From Paludibacteraceae bacterium (lineage in GTDB: Bacteria > Bacteroidota > Bacteroidia > Bacteroidales > Paludibacteraceae), in the NCBI GenBank assembly GCA_905234685.1, contig CAJOIR010000008.1, positions 1 through 60,498 of the forward strand: a stretch of DNA of 60,498 nt. The letters are read 5' to 3'. A program made the position numbers and the translations under genes. Below, piece by piece: positions 8,908-18,159 of this stretch (within the stretch, counting starts at the first letter, position 1; each line of letters opens with the position of its first letter). The notes under the pieces are model-generated. The model saw nothing but the letters and a program-made list of their open reading frames with translations. It had not been told where the DNA came from and searched no databases.

Positions 8908-11388
8908 ATGACATATACAACTCATTTATACAAAGCATTACAATACAGTCGCGAGGAGGCTGAGCGCCTACAAAGTTCACAGATAAAGCCAGAACATCTG
9001 CTTCTCGGAATCTGCCGTATTGGAAGATGCACCGCCACAGACCTATTGGACAAGGCAGGTGTGGATATATCACAACTGAAAACGGCATTAGAGAAGAATG
9101 ATACAGAGGTGACAGTCAGTGACTCTGAGACAGGCTTCTCCCGCGAGTCAGAGCGTGTTCTGCGTATCTTAGACCTTGAGACGCGTGTATACAAGACAGC
9201 TTCAAGTGATGCCCAGCACCTCCTGATGGCAATACTGAAAGAGAAGATGAACAATGCCGCCGTATTGCTGAAAGAGCAGTTTGGAGTTACATACGAGACA
9301 ATGGAGCGCCTTTATCCGAAGCCTCTGCAGCAGCCCCGTATGGGTGCAGGTTTTACAGCCGATGAAGACGAAGACTCTCTTCCCGGTCAGTCGGAATCAG
9401 TGCTAGACAACACTCGTGAGCAGTCTCTCACTCCTGCTCTTGACGCATTTGGCAATGACCTTACAGCCTCTGCAGCCGATGGTAAACTTGATCCAGTAAT
9501 AGGCAGAGAAGAAGAGATAGAACGCGTAATACAGATACTGCTCCGCCGCAAGAAGAACAACCCTATTCTTATAGGCGAACCCGGTGTTGGCAAATCAGCA
9601 ATAGTGGAAGGTCTGGCAATGAAGATAGTGCGTCGTGAGACATCTCCTATATTGTACAACAAGCGAATAGTGACACTTGACGTGGCATCAATGGTTGCTG
9701 GCACAAAGTACAGAGGCCAGTTCGAAGAGCGTATGAAGTCGATACTGAATGAACTAAGACATCACCCTGAAGTGATTCTCTTCATAGACGAGATTCATAC
9801 TATTATTGGTGCCGGAAATCAAGCAGGGCAACTTGATGCAGCCAACATGCTCAAGCCTGCATTGGCAAGAGGCGAAGTGCAGTGTATAGGTGCTACGACA
9901 ACCAACGAATATCGCACTACGATAGAGAAAGACGGTGCTCTTGAGCGACGCTTCCAAAAAGTGATGGTGCGTCCTACAACGAAAGAAGAGACATTCTCAA
10001 TTTTGAAACAACTTGCTCCATATTACACTTCACATCACCATACAGAATATCCCGACGACACACTTCATGCCTGTGTGGAACTGACAGACCGCTATATCTC
10101 CGACCGTGCTTTCCCCGACAAGGCAATAGATGCTATGGACGAAGTGGGTGCACGCAAACACATGATAATGCCTGTGACTCCCAAACAGATAAACGACCTT
10201 AAAGAGCAGATGCGCATCATCAGAAAAGAGAAAGATGAAGTACTGCAGTTGCAGGATTTTTCAAAAGCAGTAGTATTGCGTGCCAAAGAAGTGGAGTTGG
10301 AGAAGCAGTTGCAGTTGGAGATACGTCACTGGGAGGATATACTTCAAAAGGACATACCCGTGGTAAGCACAGAGGATGTGGCAGCTGTTGTCAGCACCAT
10401 GTCAGGAGTGCCGCTTCAGCGTATTGCCCAGGCAGAGAACGTACGCCTGCGCCAGTTGGCGGATGTATTGTGCAGAAAAGTGATAGGTCAGGATGATGCT
10501 GTACGCACCGTGGTGCACAGTATTCAGCGTAGTCGTGTAGGTTTGAAAGACCCCAACCGTCCTATTGGCACTTTTTTGTTTCTCGGTCCTACAGGTGTAG
10601 GCAAGACCTACCTTGCACAGTGTCTTGCAGAGGAGATGTTCGGCACACGCGATTCACTGATACGTTTGGACATGTCGGAGTATATGGAGAAGCATGCAGT
10701 GTCGCTGTTAGTGGGAGCGCCTCCGGGATATGTAGGTCACGAAGATGCCGGCAAACTGACAGAAGCTGTAAGACGAAAACCTTACTCCATAGTGCTCTTT
10801 GACGAGATAGAGAAGGCCCACCCAGACATATTCAATATATTACTCCAGTTGCTTGACGAAGGTCGTTTGACTGACCGTCAGGGTCATGAAGTGGATTTTA
10901 AGAACACCATCATTATTCTAACGTCGAATGTAGGCACACGCCAACTAAAAGACTTCGGCAAAGGTATAGGTTTCTCCATGACCGACATGATAGACGAAAA
11001 AGACGCCAAAGCAATGCTCAGAAAGGCTCTTGACAAGACTTTCTCGCCAGAGTTTCTGAACAGGATTGACAACATCGTCACCTTCAACCAACTGACAGAA
11101 GACTCCATAAGCAAGATACTTGACATAGAGATAGAGTCGCTCAACAAACGCACTGAGTCGCTCGGCTACCATATTATTCTCTCTGACGATGTCCGCCGCA
11201 TGCTGATGAAGAAAGGTTATGATGTGCAATACGGAGCAAGGCCTATGAAACGCACAGTGCAAAGCGAGTTGGAGGACCTACTGACAGATTTTCTGCTCAA
11301 CAGAGACAACGCACAACAAGGAGTTGTGCCGCTGCAAATAACAATAACAGCAGAAGAAGGCAAACTCGTAGCAAAAGCAGAGTCATAA
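8908..11388 (+). CDS. clpC: ClpC-type AAA+ Clp ATPase
   Basis: 826 aa. Two Clp_N repeats occupy about residues 1-140. The first AAA+ domain has Walker A GEPGVGKS at 223-230 and Walker [15 protein letters not shown] short middle coil ([15 protein letters not shown] region) is ClpC-like rather than the long ClpB coil. The second AAA+ domain has GPTGVGKT near 560 and [11 protein letters not shown]. The ClpP-docking tripeptide IGF is at 687-689, so it should work with the ClpP encoded 2.2 kb away. It probably handles protein quality control. Its promoter was not identified. Confidence 0.94.
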   Translation: MTYTTHLYKALQYSREEAERLQSSQIKPEHLLLGICRIGRCTATDLLDKAGVDISQLKTALEKNDTEVTVSDSETGFSRESERVLRILDLETRVYKTASSDAQHLLMAILKEKMNNAAVLLKEQFGVTYETMERLYPKPLQQPRMGAGFTADEDEDSLPGQSESVLDNTREQSLTPALDAFGNDLTASAADGKLDPVIGREEEIERVIQILLRRKKNNPILIGEPGVGKSAIVEGLAMKIVRRETSPILYNKRIVTLDVASMVAGTKYRGQFEERMKSILNELRHHPEVILFIDEIHTIIGAGNQAGQLDAANMLKPALARGEVQCIGATTTNEYRTTIEKDGALERRFQKVMVRPTTKEETFSILKQLAPYYTSHHHTEYPDDTLHACVELTDRYISDRAFPDKAIDAMDEVGARKHMIMPVTPKQINDLKEQMRIIRKEKDEVLQLQDFSKAVVLRAKEVELEKQLQLEIRHWEDILQKDIPVVSTEDVAAVVSTMSGVPLQRIAQAENVRLRQLADVLCRKVIGQDDAVRTVVHSIQRSRVGLKDPNRPIGTFLFLGPTGVGKTYLAQCLAEEMFGTRDSLIRLDMSEYMEKHAVSLLVGAPPGYVGHEDAGKLTEAVRRKPYSIVLFDEIEKAHPDIFNILLQLLDEGRLTDRQGHEVDFKNTIIILTSNVGTRQLKDFGKGIGFSMTDMIDEKDAKAMLRKALDKTFSPEFLNRIDNIVTFNQLTEDSISKILDIEIESLNKRTESLGYHIILSDDVRRMLMKKGYDVQYGARPMKRTVQSELEDLLTDFLLNRDNAQQGVVPLQITITAEEGKLVAKAES

Positions 11389-11427
11389 AGATATGCAAAG
11401 ACAGTTGTAAATATAAAAACTTTCATT

Positions 11428-11435
11428 TATCTTTG
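11428..11435 (+). promoter_or_regulatory. -7 box (TATCTTTG) of trxA
   Basis: TATCTTTG lies 51 bp upstream of the trxA start. No exact TTTG was found at the -33 position. Confidence 0.5.
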
Positions 11436-11486
11436 CACCGACTCTCTAAAATAGGAAATATAAAAATTAATAAATAGCGAAAGAAA

Positions 11487-11801
11487 ATGGTAAATGTACT
11501 GACTGATGCCACCTTCAAGGAAGCTCTGGCACAACCACTGCCTGTAGTGGTGGATTTCTGGGCACCATGGTGCGGACCTTGCAAGATGCTGGGTCCTGTG
11601 ATAGACGAATTGGCTGCAGAATATGCGGGCAAATTGTATGTGTGCAAGATGAACGTGGACGAGAACGATGAAGTATGCCAGCAATACGGTATTATGAGCA
11701 TACCAACCGTATTATTCTTCAAGAACGGAGAATTGGTTAACCGTCATGTCGGTTTTGCACCGAAAGCCAAAATGCAGCAGAACTTCGAAGCAATGCTATA
11801 A
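11487..11801 (+). CDS. trxA: Thioredoxin
   Basis: 104 aa, the standard thioredoxin length. The active site WAPWCGPCK has redox cysteines Cys29 and Cys32, and the cis-proline region reads GIMSIPTVLFFKNGE. It is a cytosolic disulfide reductant, with no signal peptide. It has its own promoter box and a strong terminator, so it is probably monocistronic. Confidence 0.97.
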   Translation: MVNVLTDATFKEALAQPLPVVVDFWAPWCGPCKMLGPVIDELAAEYAGKLYVCKMNVDENDEVCQQYGIMSIPTVLFFKNGELVNRHVGFAPKAKMQQNFEAML

Positions 11802-11808
11802 TCAACCG

Positions 11809-11838
11809 TCCCCGAGTGCTGTGCATACGGGGATTTTT
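11809..11838 (+). terminator. Terminator of trxA
   Basis: Stem TCCCCG/CGGGGA (11809-11814 and 11828-11833) is followed by TTTTT, 7 bp after the trxA stop. Confidence 0.8.
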
Positions 11839-11864
11839 ATTAACATACTAAAACAATTACAATT

Positions 11865-12617
11865 ATGAAGTACACTTATTCCGAGTATCGCCAGATGGCA
11901 TGGAAATCGCTCGAAGGCAAATGGGGCGCAGCGGCAATAGTTATGCTCATTTATTTTGTCATAGCAGGTATCATAGGCTCTGTTATCTGGGTGTCCTGGC
12001 TTGCTATCGCACTATTTCCTATGGAATATGCTATGCAACTTGCTTTCTTACGCGTTGCACAAGGTGGTGAAGAGCCAAAACCGATGGAACTATTCAATGT
12101 TTACCGTGACAACCTGCAGCGCTCGTTCCTTGTTGAATTGCTGGTATTTGTTTTTACATTTCTCTGGACACTTCTATTTGTTATTCCAGGCATTATAAAG
12201 GGCTATGCTTATGCAATGACTGTGTATATTGCCAATGATCATCCCGAACTCACTCCACGTGAGGCAATGAAGAAGAGTGAGGAGATGATGATGGGTCACA
12301 AGTGGGATTTGTTCGTGCTTGACCTCACATTCATCGGCTGGTTACTGCTCTGCATGCTGACCTTCGGTCTGTTGCTATTGATAGTTCAGCCTTACATATA
12401 CACAGCGCATGCACACTTCTATCTTTCTCTCAAGGGAGAAGCAGAACCACATGCAGAAGAGACTTCATCAGCCAAACCTGAGACAGCTCCTGCAGAGACT
12501 ATTGCTGAAACTACTGCTGCAAAGAAAGCAGAACCTGCCGCTGCAGAGCCTAAGGCAAACGAGCCTGCGGATGACGCTCCTGTTGCATCAGAAAGTTCTG
12601 AGGGAGAGAAGAAATAA
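11865..12617 (+). CDS. DUF975-type integral membrane protein
   Basis: 250 aa. The N-terminus MKYTYSEYRQMAWKSLEGKW matches the DUF975 family opening. About four hydrophobic segments follow, including AAIVMLIYFVIAGIIGSVIW, the FVFTFLWTLLFVIPGI region and LLCMLTFGLLLLIVQPYIY, with the family block YAYAMTVYIANDHPELTPREA. The C-terminal 55 residues are low-complexity Ala/Glu/Pro/Lys, likely a disordered cytosolic tail. The family function is unknown. It is bounded by terminators on both sides. Confidence 0.85.
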   Translation: MKYTYSEYRQMAWKSLEGKWGAAAIVMLIYFVIAGIIGSVIWVSWLAIALFPMEYAMQLAFLRVAQGGEEPKPMELFNVYRDNLQRSFLVELLVFVFTFLWTLLFVIPGIIKGYAYAMTVYIANDHPELTPREAMKKSEEMMMGHKWDLFVLDLTFIGWLLLCMLTFGLLLLIVQPYIYTAHAHFYLSLKGEAEPHAEETSSAKPETAPAETIAETTAAKKAEPAAAEPKANEPADDAPVASESSEGEKK

Positions 12618-12643
12618 CATCTATCATCAGATAATACAACTAA

Positions 12644-12690
12644 ACAACAAAGGGTGAGCCGAAATGACTCACCTTTTGTTGTGCTTTTCT
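12644..12690 (+). terminator. Strong terminator after the DUF975 gene
   Basis: A 15-bp stem (12644-12658 with 12668-12682, a single G-T pair) and a 9-nt loop are followed by GCTTTTCTT. The long T/A-flanked stem could work in both directions and so may also end the tRNA-Arg transcript from the other strand. Confidence 0.85.
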
Positions 12691-12692
12691 TG

Positions 12693-12766
12693 TGATCCGG
12701 TCGGGATTCGAACCCGAGACCCACAGCTTAGAAGGCTGTTGCTCTATCCAGCTGAGCTACCAGACC
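12693..12766 (-). tRNA. tRNA-Arg (TCT)
   Basis: On the minus strand the acceptor arms GGTCTGG/CCGGATC pair with two wobble pairs. The D-arm GCTC/GAGC, the anticodon arm ACAGC-CTTCTAA-GCTGT (anticodon TCT, reading AGA) and the T-arm with TTCGAAT are all intact. No CCA is encoded. Confidence 0.96.
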
Positions 12767-12777
12767 GAAAGCGCCTG

Positions 12778-12809
12778 CAAAAGTAGTGCAAATTTTGCAT
12801 ATATACAAA
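12778..12809 (-). promoter_or_regulatory. Promoter of tRNA-Arg
   Basis: On the minus strand, TTTG (12806-12809), a 20-bp spacer, then TACTTTTG (12778-12785), 11 bp before the tRNA. It overlaps the divergent promoter at 12794-12824. Confidence 0.75.
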
Positions 12810-12824
12810 TTTTATATACCTTTG
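12794..12824 (+). promoter_or_regulatory. Promoter of the membrane regulator gene, nearly leaderless
   Basis: TTTG at 12794-12797, a 19-bp spacer, then TACCTTTG at 12817-12824. The ATG at 12834 is 9 nt after the box. The promoter lies inside the longer in-frame extension that begins with GTG at 12786, so that extension cannot be translated from it. Confidence 0.7.
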
Positions 12825-12833
12825 CGTGCATAT

Positions 12834-14399
12834 ATGACATACATAAGATACATATTAGTCTGGTCTACTCTATTTCTTACTACATTCTCAGACGCTTCGG
12901 TATGCGACTCATTATTCAAAGTGTTCGACCAAGAGTTGTCAGGCTATCAGTTTTATATAGACATACGCCAAGCACGCATTGACAGTCTGGTGCGTCTGCA
13001 GACTATGGCAGAAGACAAATATGAGACCAACTGCATTCTCACTTCTGAATACCAGCATTACAAGAGCAAAGAGGCACGCGATTATGTGGAGTTGAACCTT
13101 GACATTGCCAACAAAGAAGGAAACGAGGCACGCCGTGTGGAATCACTCATACGACTCAGTTATCTTCTGGCATCTACAGGTAATTTTAAAGAGGCTGAAG
13201 ACTATATATGCCAAGTGAATAAACACGCAATGAATACCGCCGAGAAAGCTGCATATTACGACTGCATGAACCATATCTGCGGAGAAGCCGGTGCCTATAG
13301 TCATACACAAAACATGCGACAATACTACTTTCACCTCGCAGACCTATATGATGATAGTCTGACTTCAGTATTGCCTGCCACATCAGTACGTCGTTATTTG
13401 CAACTAGAGGCACAATGGCGCAACAGGCGCATGTTCTCTGCCTCACTCGCCATGAACGACAGTCTGCTTGCCTCAACTCAGGAATATTCGCAAGCTTATG
13501 CTTCGTATGCATTCTGCCGGTCGGAGACATACAGAATGACAGGTGATGAGGATATGCAATTACAATGGTTGCTACGCTCTGCGATAGCTGATATAAGAAA
13601 CGGTATCACTGACAACGGGTCATCGTGGATGGTTGCACAAATATGTTACAAAAGGGGTGACCTGAAACGGGCATACAGATACATAGAATACTCTCTCAAC
13701 AACTCCAATATCTATGGCGCAACACTCAGGCATGGACAAATTGGTCCGCTGATGTCAATCATAAACAACGCTTACAAGCAACGTCTGCAACGCCAGCAGA
13801 CGGCATTGTATATATTGTTGGCAGGCATCAGTCTGCTACTCATTATACTCTTCATTCAATTCCTAATCATTAAGATACGCAACACAAAGTTGCACAAGTT
13901 GCACGAAGAGACAGAAGCACTCAATCGTGAGATGAAGAACATAAACGAGCAGTTGAAACTAACCAATATGTCACTGCATGAGTCCAATCATGTAAAAGAG
14001 AAGTATATAGCGCACTATCTCAACCTTTACTCGGAATATATTGACCGTTTGAAGCGACTGATGAAAGATCCTGAATTCACACAGCATGAAGTAGAGCGCT
14101 TCTATCAGGTGTTCGACACTACCTTTCTCAGTCTATACCCTGATTTCGTGGATGAGTTCAATTCGCTGCTAAGAGAAGACTGTCGCATCGAACTTAAGAA
14201 AGGTGAACTGCTTAACACTGAGTTGAGGATTTTCGCCTTGATACGCCTTGGTATAGAGAACTCGGCCGAGATAGCACAACTACTCAGGTATTCTCCTAAC
14301 ACCATATATAATTACAGAGCCAAAATAAAGAATATGGCAAAAGGCAACCGTGACGACTTCGAAGAAGAGATACGCAAGATAGGCACTTTCACGCTATAG
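12834..14399 (+). CDS. DUF6377-like membrane-spanning TPR/HTH regulator
   Basis: 521 aa from the ATG at 12834 (MTYIRYILVWSTLFLTTFSD, a signal peptide). A TPR-like helical sensor region of about 300 residues should be periplasmic. A transmembrane helix follows (TALYILLAGISLLLIILFI), then a coiled coil with ALNREMKNINEQLKLTN. The C-terminus has a LuxR/winged-type HTH (IENSAEIAQLLRYSPNTIYN). This is the architecture of Bacteroidota DUF6377 transcriptional regulators. It may sense an envelope signal and act on DNA directly. Its target is unknown. It is divergent from tRNA-Arg. Confidence 0.85.
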   Translation: MTYIRYILVWSTLFLTTFSDASVCDSLFKVFDQELSGYQFYIDIRQARIDSLVRLQTMAEDKYETNCILTSEYQHYKSKEARDYVELNLDIANKEGNEARRVESLIRLSYLLASTGNFKEAEDYICQVNKHAMNTAEKAAYYDCMNHICGEAGAYSHTQNMRQYYFHLADLYDDSLTSVLPATSVRRYLQLEAQWRNRRMFSASLAMNDSLLASTQEYSQAYASYAFCRSETYRMTGDEDMQLQWLLRSAIADIRNGITDNGSSWMVAQICYKRGDLKRAYRYIEYSLNNSNIYGATLRHGQIGPLMSIINNAYKQRLQRQQTALYILLAGISLLLIILFIQFLIIKIRNTKLHKLHEETEALNREMKNINEQLKLTNMSLHESNHVKEKYIAHYLNLYSEYIDRLKRLMKDPEFTQHEVERFYQVFDTTFLSLYPDFVDEFNSLLREDCRIELKKGELLNTELRIFALIRLGIENSAEIAQLLRYSPNTIYNYRAKIKNMAKGNRDDFEEEIRKIGTFTL

Positions 14400-14416
14400 T
14401 GTGATGCTCTTGTTTG

Positions 14417-16039
14417 TCATTTGCAAAGTTCATTCACAGCACGCTTTGTTATCTCATCATCACGCTCAAAGAGCGGAAAGAAGCCTTCATCTCCAAGCAC
14501 ATCACGCACTATATAGGCATTGACAAGGCGTATGATGAGCGGTTTAGACTTCTCTATTTCTTTTTGCACAGGCTCCACTCCCTTGTCTTCTGCAAAGCGT
14601 ACAAATTCAGGCAACCAGTTGGCTTTCAAAAGGTATGCTTCAAGAGACTGCCAATCCTTGTATTGATTAAGACGCTTGCGATTGCGGTCGGTGTACTGAT
14701 ATGCAAACTGATATGTCAGCGCGCGGTTGACAGTCTGGTTATACCACTTAGTATTGAGCGCAGTGTCTCTGCCAACAAAGATGTCAGGCATGATGCCACC
14801 TCCGCCATACACTATCTTGCCGCCTTTGGTATGATAGACGGTGGTGTCGTTGAAAGCGATGCTGTCTTTGCTGAACATCTCGCCATGCTCGAAGCGCTCA
14901 AGCATGTCTTTGAGGTAGTCCTCCTGATGCCCGAGTTCGTAGGGTTTCTGTATGCAGCGACCTGAGGGTGTGTAGTAGCGTGCCACGGTCAGACGGAGTG
15001 CGCTACCGTCAGTAAATGGTATCTGCTGTTGCACAAGGCCCTTGCCGAATGAGCGGCGTCCTATGATGACAGCACGGTCATTGTCCTGCATTGCACCTGA
15101 GAATATCTCGCTCGCAGAGGCGGAGAAGTCGTCTATCAGTACTGCCATAGGTACACTTTTGAACCTGCCTAAACCATTAGCTTTCGCCTCAAAGCGGGGA
15201 TAGGCGCGACCTTCGGAATATACTATCATATCACCTGCAGGCAGAAACTCGTTTGCCATCTTTATTGCCTGATCCATGAAACCTCCGGAGTTCTCGCGCA
15301 GGTCTATTATATATGCCTCTGCACCTTGACTCTTCAGTTTGGCAAGAGCGGCAATGAACTCATCGTAGGTGTTCTCTCCGAACTTGTTCACGCGCACAAA
15401 GCCTATTCTGGTTTTCGACTTTTGACTCTTGTCTTTAGGTTCTATGATGAAGGCTGCATCAACGGAATGCACAGGTATGTCGCCTCGTGTCACGGTGAAA
15501 TGCAGTGTCTCTTCTGTGCCAAAGCGGCGTATGCCGAGTCTGACCTCTGTGCCTTTTTGGCCACGCAGAGTGTGCATCACTTTCTCGTTGCTGATGCCTT
15601 TGCCTGTGAATGAAGAGTCGTTGACTTCTATTATCTTGTCGCCTGCAAGTATGCCAACTCCTTCACTTGGGCCACCGCTGATAACCGCTACAATACTCAC
15701 TGTGTCATTCTGGATGGAGAACTGCACACCTATGCCCGAGAAACTGCTGCTCAGCTCACTGTTCACGAGTTCAAGGTCTTTCTTCGGTATGTATGCCGAA
15801 TGCGGATCCAGTTTGCTCACTATGTCAGCCATGATATCCTCGGTTATGCTGTCAACATCAATGGAATCCACATACGAGTGCTCCACATACTGAAGCAACT
15901 GGTCGACCTTGGATAGTTGTATGCGGAAGTTACCCCAACGCAATTGCTGAGCATTAGCGCGGTTGGCAAGTCCGTTGCCTATAAAGAAACCTATTATAAA
16001 GCAAAGAACGGTGACAGTAGGAAAGATATATTTTTTCAT
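14417..16039 (-). CDS. S41-family C-terminal processing peptidase (Ctp)
   Basis: 540 aa. An N-terminal signal or membrane anchor (FPTVTVLCFIIGFFIGNGLA) is followed by a PDZ domain at about residues 85-170 (GIGVQFSI, GILAGDKIIEVNDSS) and the S41 catalytic domain. The catalytic block DDFSASASEIFSGAMQDNDR and the Lys in RRSFGKGLVQQQIPF give the Ser/Lys dyad. It cleaves C-termini of periplasmic proteins. It is the last gene of the minus-strand run mpl, dCMP deaminase, ctp, with 33 bp to the preceding gene. Confidence 0.95.
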   Translation of the reverse strand: MKKYIFPTVTVLCFIIGFFIGNGLANRANAQQLRWGNFRIQLSKVDQLLQYVEHSYVDSIDVDSITEDIMADIVSKLDPHSAYIPKKDLELVNSELSSSFSGIGVQFSIQNDTVSIVAVISGGPSEGVGILAGDKIIEVNDSSFTGKGISNEKVMHTLRGQKGTEVRLGIRRFGTEETLHFTVTRGDIPVHSVDAAFIIEPKDKSQKSKTRIGFVRVNKFGENTYDEFIAALAKLKSQGAEAYIIDLRENSGGFMDQAIKMANEFLPAGDMIVYSEGRAYPRFEAKANGLGRFKSVPMAVLIDDFSASASEIFSGAMQDNDRAVIIGRRSFGKGLVQQQIPFTDGSALRLTVARYYTPSGRCIQKPYELGHQEDYLKDMLERFEHGEMFSKDSIAFNDTTVYHTKGGKIVYGGGGIMPDIFVGRDTALNTKWYNQTVNRALTYQFAYQYTDRNRKRLNQYKDWQSLEAYLLKANWLPEFVRFAEDKGVEPVQKEIEKSKPLIIRLVNAYIVRDVLGDEGFFPLFERDDEITKRAVNELCK

Positions 16040-16072
16040 TGTGAGTAGTGTGCTGGTTAATATATGATGCTA

Positions 16073-16492
16073 TTACTCTTCAGGCAGGAAATCAACCTGT
16101 ATTCCTGCACGGCGAAGCAGTTCGATGCCGTCTGTCAGGCGGTATTGTCTTCCATATACCACACGCCTAATGCCTGACTGTATAATCAGTTTGGCGCACT
16201 CAATGCAGGGTGAGTCGGTTATATACAATGTGGCGCCGTCTGAAGAATTACCAGAGCGTGCCACCTTCGTGATGGCGTTGGCTTCGGCATGAAGCACGTA
16301 TGGCAGACTCACGTTGTTTTCGTCCTCACAGACATTGGGAAAACCTGACGGAGTGCCGTTGAAGCCATCGGAGATTATCATCTTGTCTTTCACAAGCAGT
16401 GCTCCCACCTTGCGGCGCGTGCAGTAGCTGTTCTCTGCCCATATTCGCGCCATCTGCATATAGCGCGCATCGAATTTCTTCTCTTTATCCAT
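16073..16492 (-). CDS. dCMP deaminase family protein
   Basis: 139 aa. Zinc-dependent cytidine/deoxycytidylate deaminase fold: HAE at 68-70 (VLHAEANAI), where Glu70 is the proton shuttle, and PCIEC at 95-99 with metal ligands Cys96 and Cys99. It is of the ComEB/dCMP deaminase type, with the substrate loop FNGTPSGFPNVC. The likely role is deamination of dCMP to dUMP for thymidylate synthesis. It sits 26 bp after mpl and 33 bp before the S41 protease gene in one run. Confidence 0.94.
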   Translation of the reverse strand: MDKEKKFDARYMQMARIWAENSYCTRRKVGALLVKDKMIISDGFNGTPSGFPNVCEDENNVSLPYVLHAEANAITKVARSGNSSDGATLYITDSPCIECAKLIIQSGIRRVVYGRQYRLTDGIELLRRAGIQVDFLPEE

Positions 16493-16518
16493 AATAATAA
16501 CAATAGATGTTGTTAAAG

Positions 16519-17880
16519 TTATTTAGCAATACATTTCAGCAGTTCTTTGGCAAAGGCAGGTATGTCTATACCATCGAAAGTGCCTGAGGTCATCATCAGT
16601 AGCGCCGCGTTGCTGTAGTCTTGTTTATGAAGCGCCTGCTGCAAGTCATTGCTGTCAGTGAAGACAGTTACATTTTCCGTGCCAAAGGCTTTCTTCACCT
16701 CCTCTGCCGTGATAGGAGTCAGGTGCTTGTGCTCTATGACTTTCGGGTTGAAATATACGAATGCAGTGTCTGCTTCTGCCATGCAGTCTTTGTATTGGGG
16801 AAGAAAGTCTGCCATCAGTGAGGAGAAAGTATGTAACTCCATACAGGCAATCAGGCGCTTGTCGGGGTATTGCTCACGCACAGCATTGACAGTGGCTTTC
16901 AGTTTCGAAGGTGAATGTGCAAAGTCTTTGAAGGCAACAGAGTCTGTTGTCTCGCATATTTTTTCTAATCTGTTGCTTGCACCCGTGAAGTCGCTCAGGT
17001 AGCGGTAGAAGTCCTCCTTGACTATGCCTGTTGATTCGCAGGCGAGTTGTGCTGCGTGCATGTTCTGAAGGTTATGCCTGCCGAATACCGACATAGGTGT
17101 TGTGCCAACAAAGGTAATGCCGCCTGATATGTGATGCTCCGGAGTGTCGTAAGGCACAAGGGTTATGTCTTTACGTGCATGAGAGGCTATGTTGCGCAGG
17201 TTCTCGTCGTCTGAGAAGTAGATGAATCTGCCGTCAGGTTCTATCAGGTCAACAAACTTGCGGAAGGTGTCAACATACTCAGGGAAAGTAGGGAATACGT
17301 TGATGTGATCCCAGGCTATGCCCGTAAGTATCGCCACGTGAGGGTGATATAGGTGAAACTTACTGCGGCGGTCAAGAGGCGAGGTGAGGTATTCGTCTCC
17401 TTCAAACACTGCGTATCTTGCAGTGTCGCTCAGTCGAACCATAGTATCGAAGCCTGCTATCTGTGCCCCTACCATGTAGTCAGCCTCTATGCCTGCTTTA
17501 CGGAGGGCATAAAGTATCATCGCCGTTGTCGTTGTCTTGCCGTGTGAGCCACCTACCACTATGCGTGTCTTCTGTTTCGTCTGCTCGTATAGGTACTCGG
17601 GGAAGGAGTAAATCTTTATTCCGAGTTCTTTGGCGCGTAGTAACTCAGGATTGTCCTCTCGTGCATGCATGCCGAGAATGACGGCGTCTATGTCAGGAGT
17701 GATGAGTTCAGGATGCCAACCAGTAGTTGCAGGCAGAAGACCTGCTTCGAGCAGATGAGTGCGTGCGGGGTCGAATATCTCGTCGTCTGAGCCAGTCACC
17801 GTGTAGCCTTGTTTCCTTGATACCGCTATAGCCAGATTATGCATAGCGGCGCCTCCAATGGCAATGAAGTGTATGCGCAT
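16519..17880 (-). CDS. mpl: UDP-MurNAc:L-Ala-gamma-D-Glu-meso-DAP ligase
   Basis: 453 aa from the ATG at 17878-17880 (MRIHFIAIGGAAMHNLA). An upstream in-frame ATG would add 25 unlike residues. Mur ligase features: an N-terminal Rossmann motif IGGAAMHN, ATP-binding GGSHGKTTTT at about residues 110-119, FEGDEYLTSPLDRRSKF, and the DFAHSPSKLKAT region of the C-terminal domain. It reattaches recycled murein tripeptide to UDP-MurNAc in the cytosol. It is first in the mpl-dCMP deaminase-ctp run, with a full promoter at 17936-17967. Confidence 0.95.
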   Translation of the reverse strand: MRIHFIAIGGAAMHNLAIAVSRKQGYTVTGSDDEIFDPARTHLLEAGLLPATTGWHPELITPDIDAVILGMHAREDNPELLRAKELGIKIYSFPEYLYEQTKQKTRIVVGGSHGKTTTTAMILYALRKAGIEADYMVGAQIAGFDTMVRLSDTARYAVFEGDEYLTSPLDRRSKFHLYHPHVAILTGIAWDHINVFPTFPEYVDTFRKFVDLIEPDGRFIYFSDDENLRNIASHARKDITLVPYDTPEHHISGGITFVGTTPMSVFGRHNLQNMHAAQLACESTGIVKEDFYRYLSDFTGASNRLEKICETTDSVAFKDFAHSPSKLKATVNAVREQYPDKRLIACMELHTFSSLMADFLPQYKDCMAEADTAFVYFNPKVIEHKHLTPITAEEVKKAFGTENVTVFTDSNDLQQALHKQDYSNAALLMMTSGTFDGIDIPAFAKELLKCIAK

Positions 17881-17935
17881 GATTGTCTTGTGTTTGTCAC
17901 GTGTAAAATGAATATGCTTCTTTTCTGCGGGTGTG

Positions 17936-17967
17936 CAAAGATAAGACAAAAGCATGTAATATGCAAA
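17936..17967 (-). promoter_or_regulatory. Promoter of the mpl run
   Basis: On the minus strand, TTTG (17964-17967), a 20-bp spacer, then TATCTTTG (17936-17943), about 55 bp before the mpl start. Confidence 0.75.
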
Positions 17968-18059
17968 CGAAAACCTCCCACGCCATCAATATACACCATG
18001 ACATCGACATGTGAAGGAACAGTGTTAAATGATTGATATATAAGCAATAGTATATTTAT

Positions 18060-18125
18060 CACCTACTAATCACCTACTAACCACCTACTAATCACCTACT
18101 AATCACCTACTAATCACCTACTAAA
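18060..18125 (+). repeat. 11-bp tandem array, unit CACCTACTAAT, 6 copies
   Basis: Six head-to-tail units start at 18060, 18071, 18082, 18093, 18104 and 18115. Four are identical, and two differ only at the last base (C or A). This is the longest and cleanest array in the window. Confidence 0.99.
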
Positions 18126-18126
18126 A

Positions 18127-18159
18127 ATATAGTTATGATATAGTTATAATATTGTTACA
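18127..18159 (+). repeat. 11-bp tandem array, unit ATATAGTTATG, 3 copies
   Basis: ATATAGTTATG, ATATAGTTATA and ATATTGTTACA follow one base after the CACCTACTAAT array, so the 11-bp phase is almost continuous although the unit sequence changes completely. Confidence 0.85.

Noticed and set aside
12786-12833. GTG start of the regulator gene
   Set aside because: It would lie inside the promoter (TTTG to TACCTTTG). The ATG at 12834 gives a standard signal peptide.
14414-14965. 183-codon plus-strand open frame
   Set aside because: It lies fully antisense to the S41 protease gene, whose motifs and length are normal.
18060-18125. CRISPR array
   Set aside because: The repeats are 11 bp with no spacers and no cas genes are nearby. 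It is a simple tandem array.
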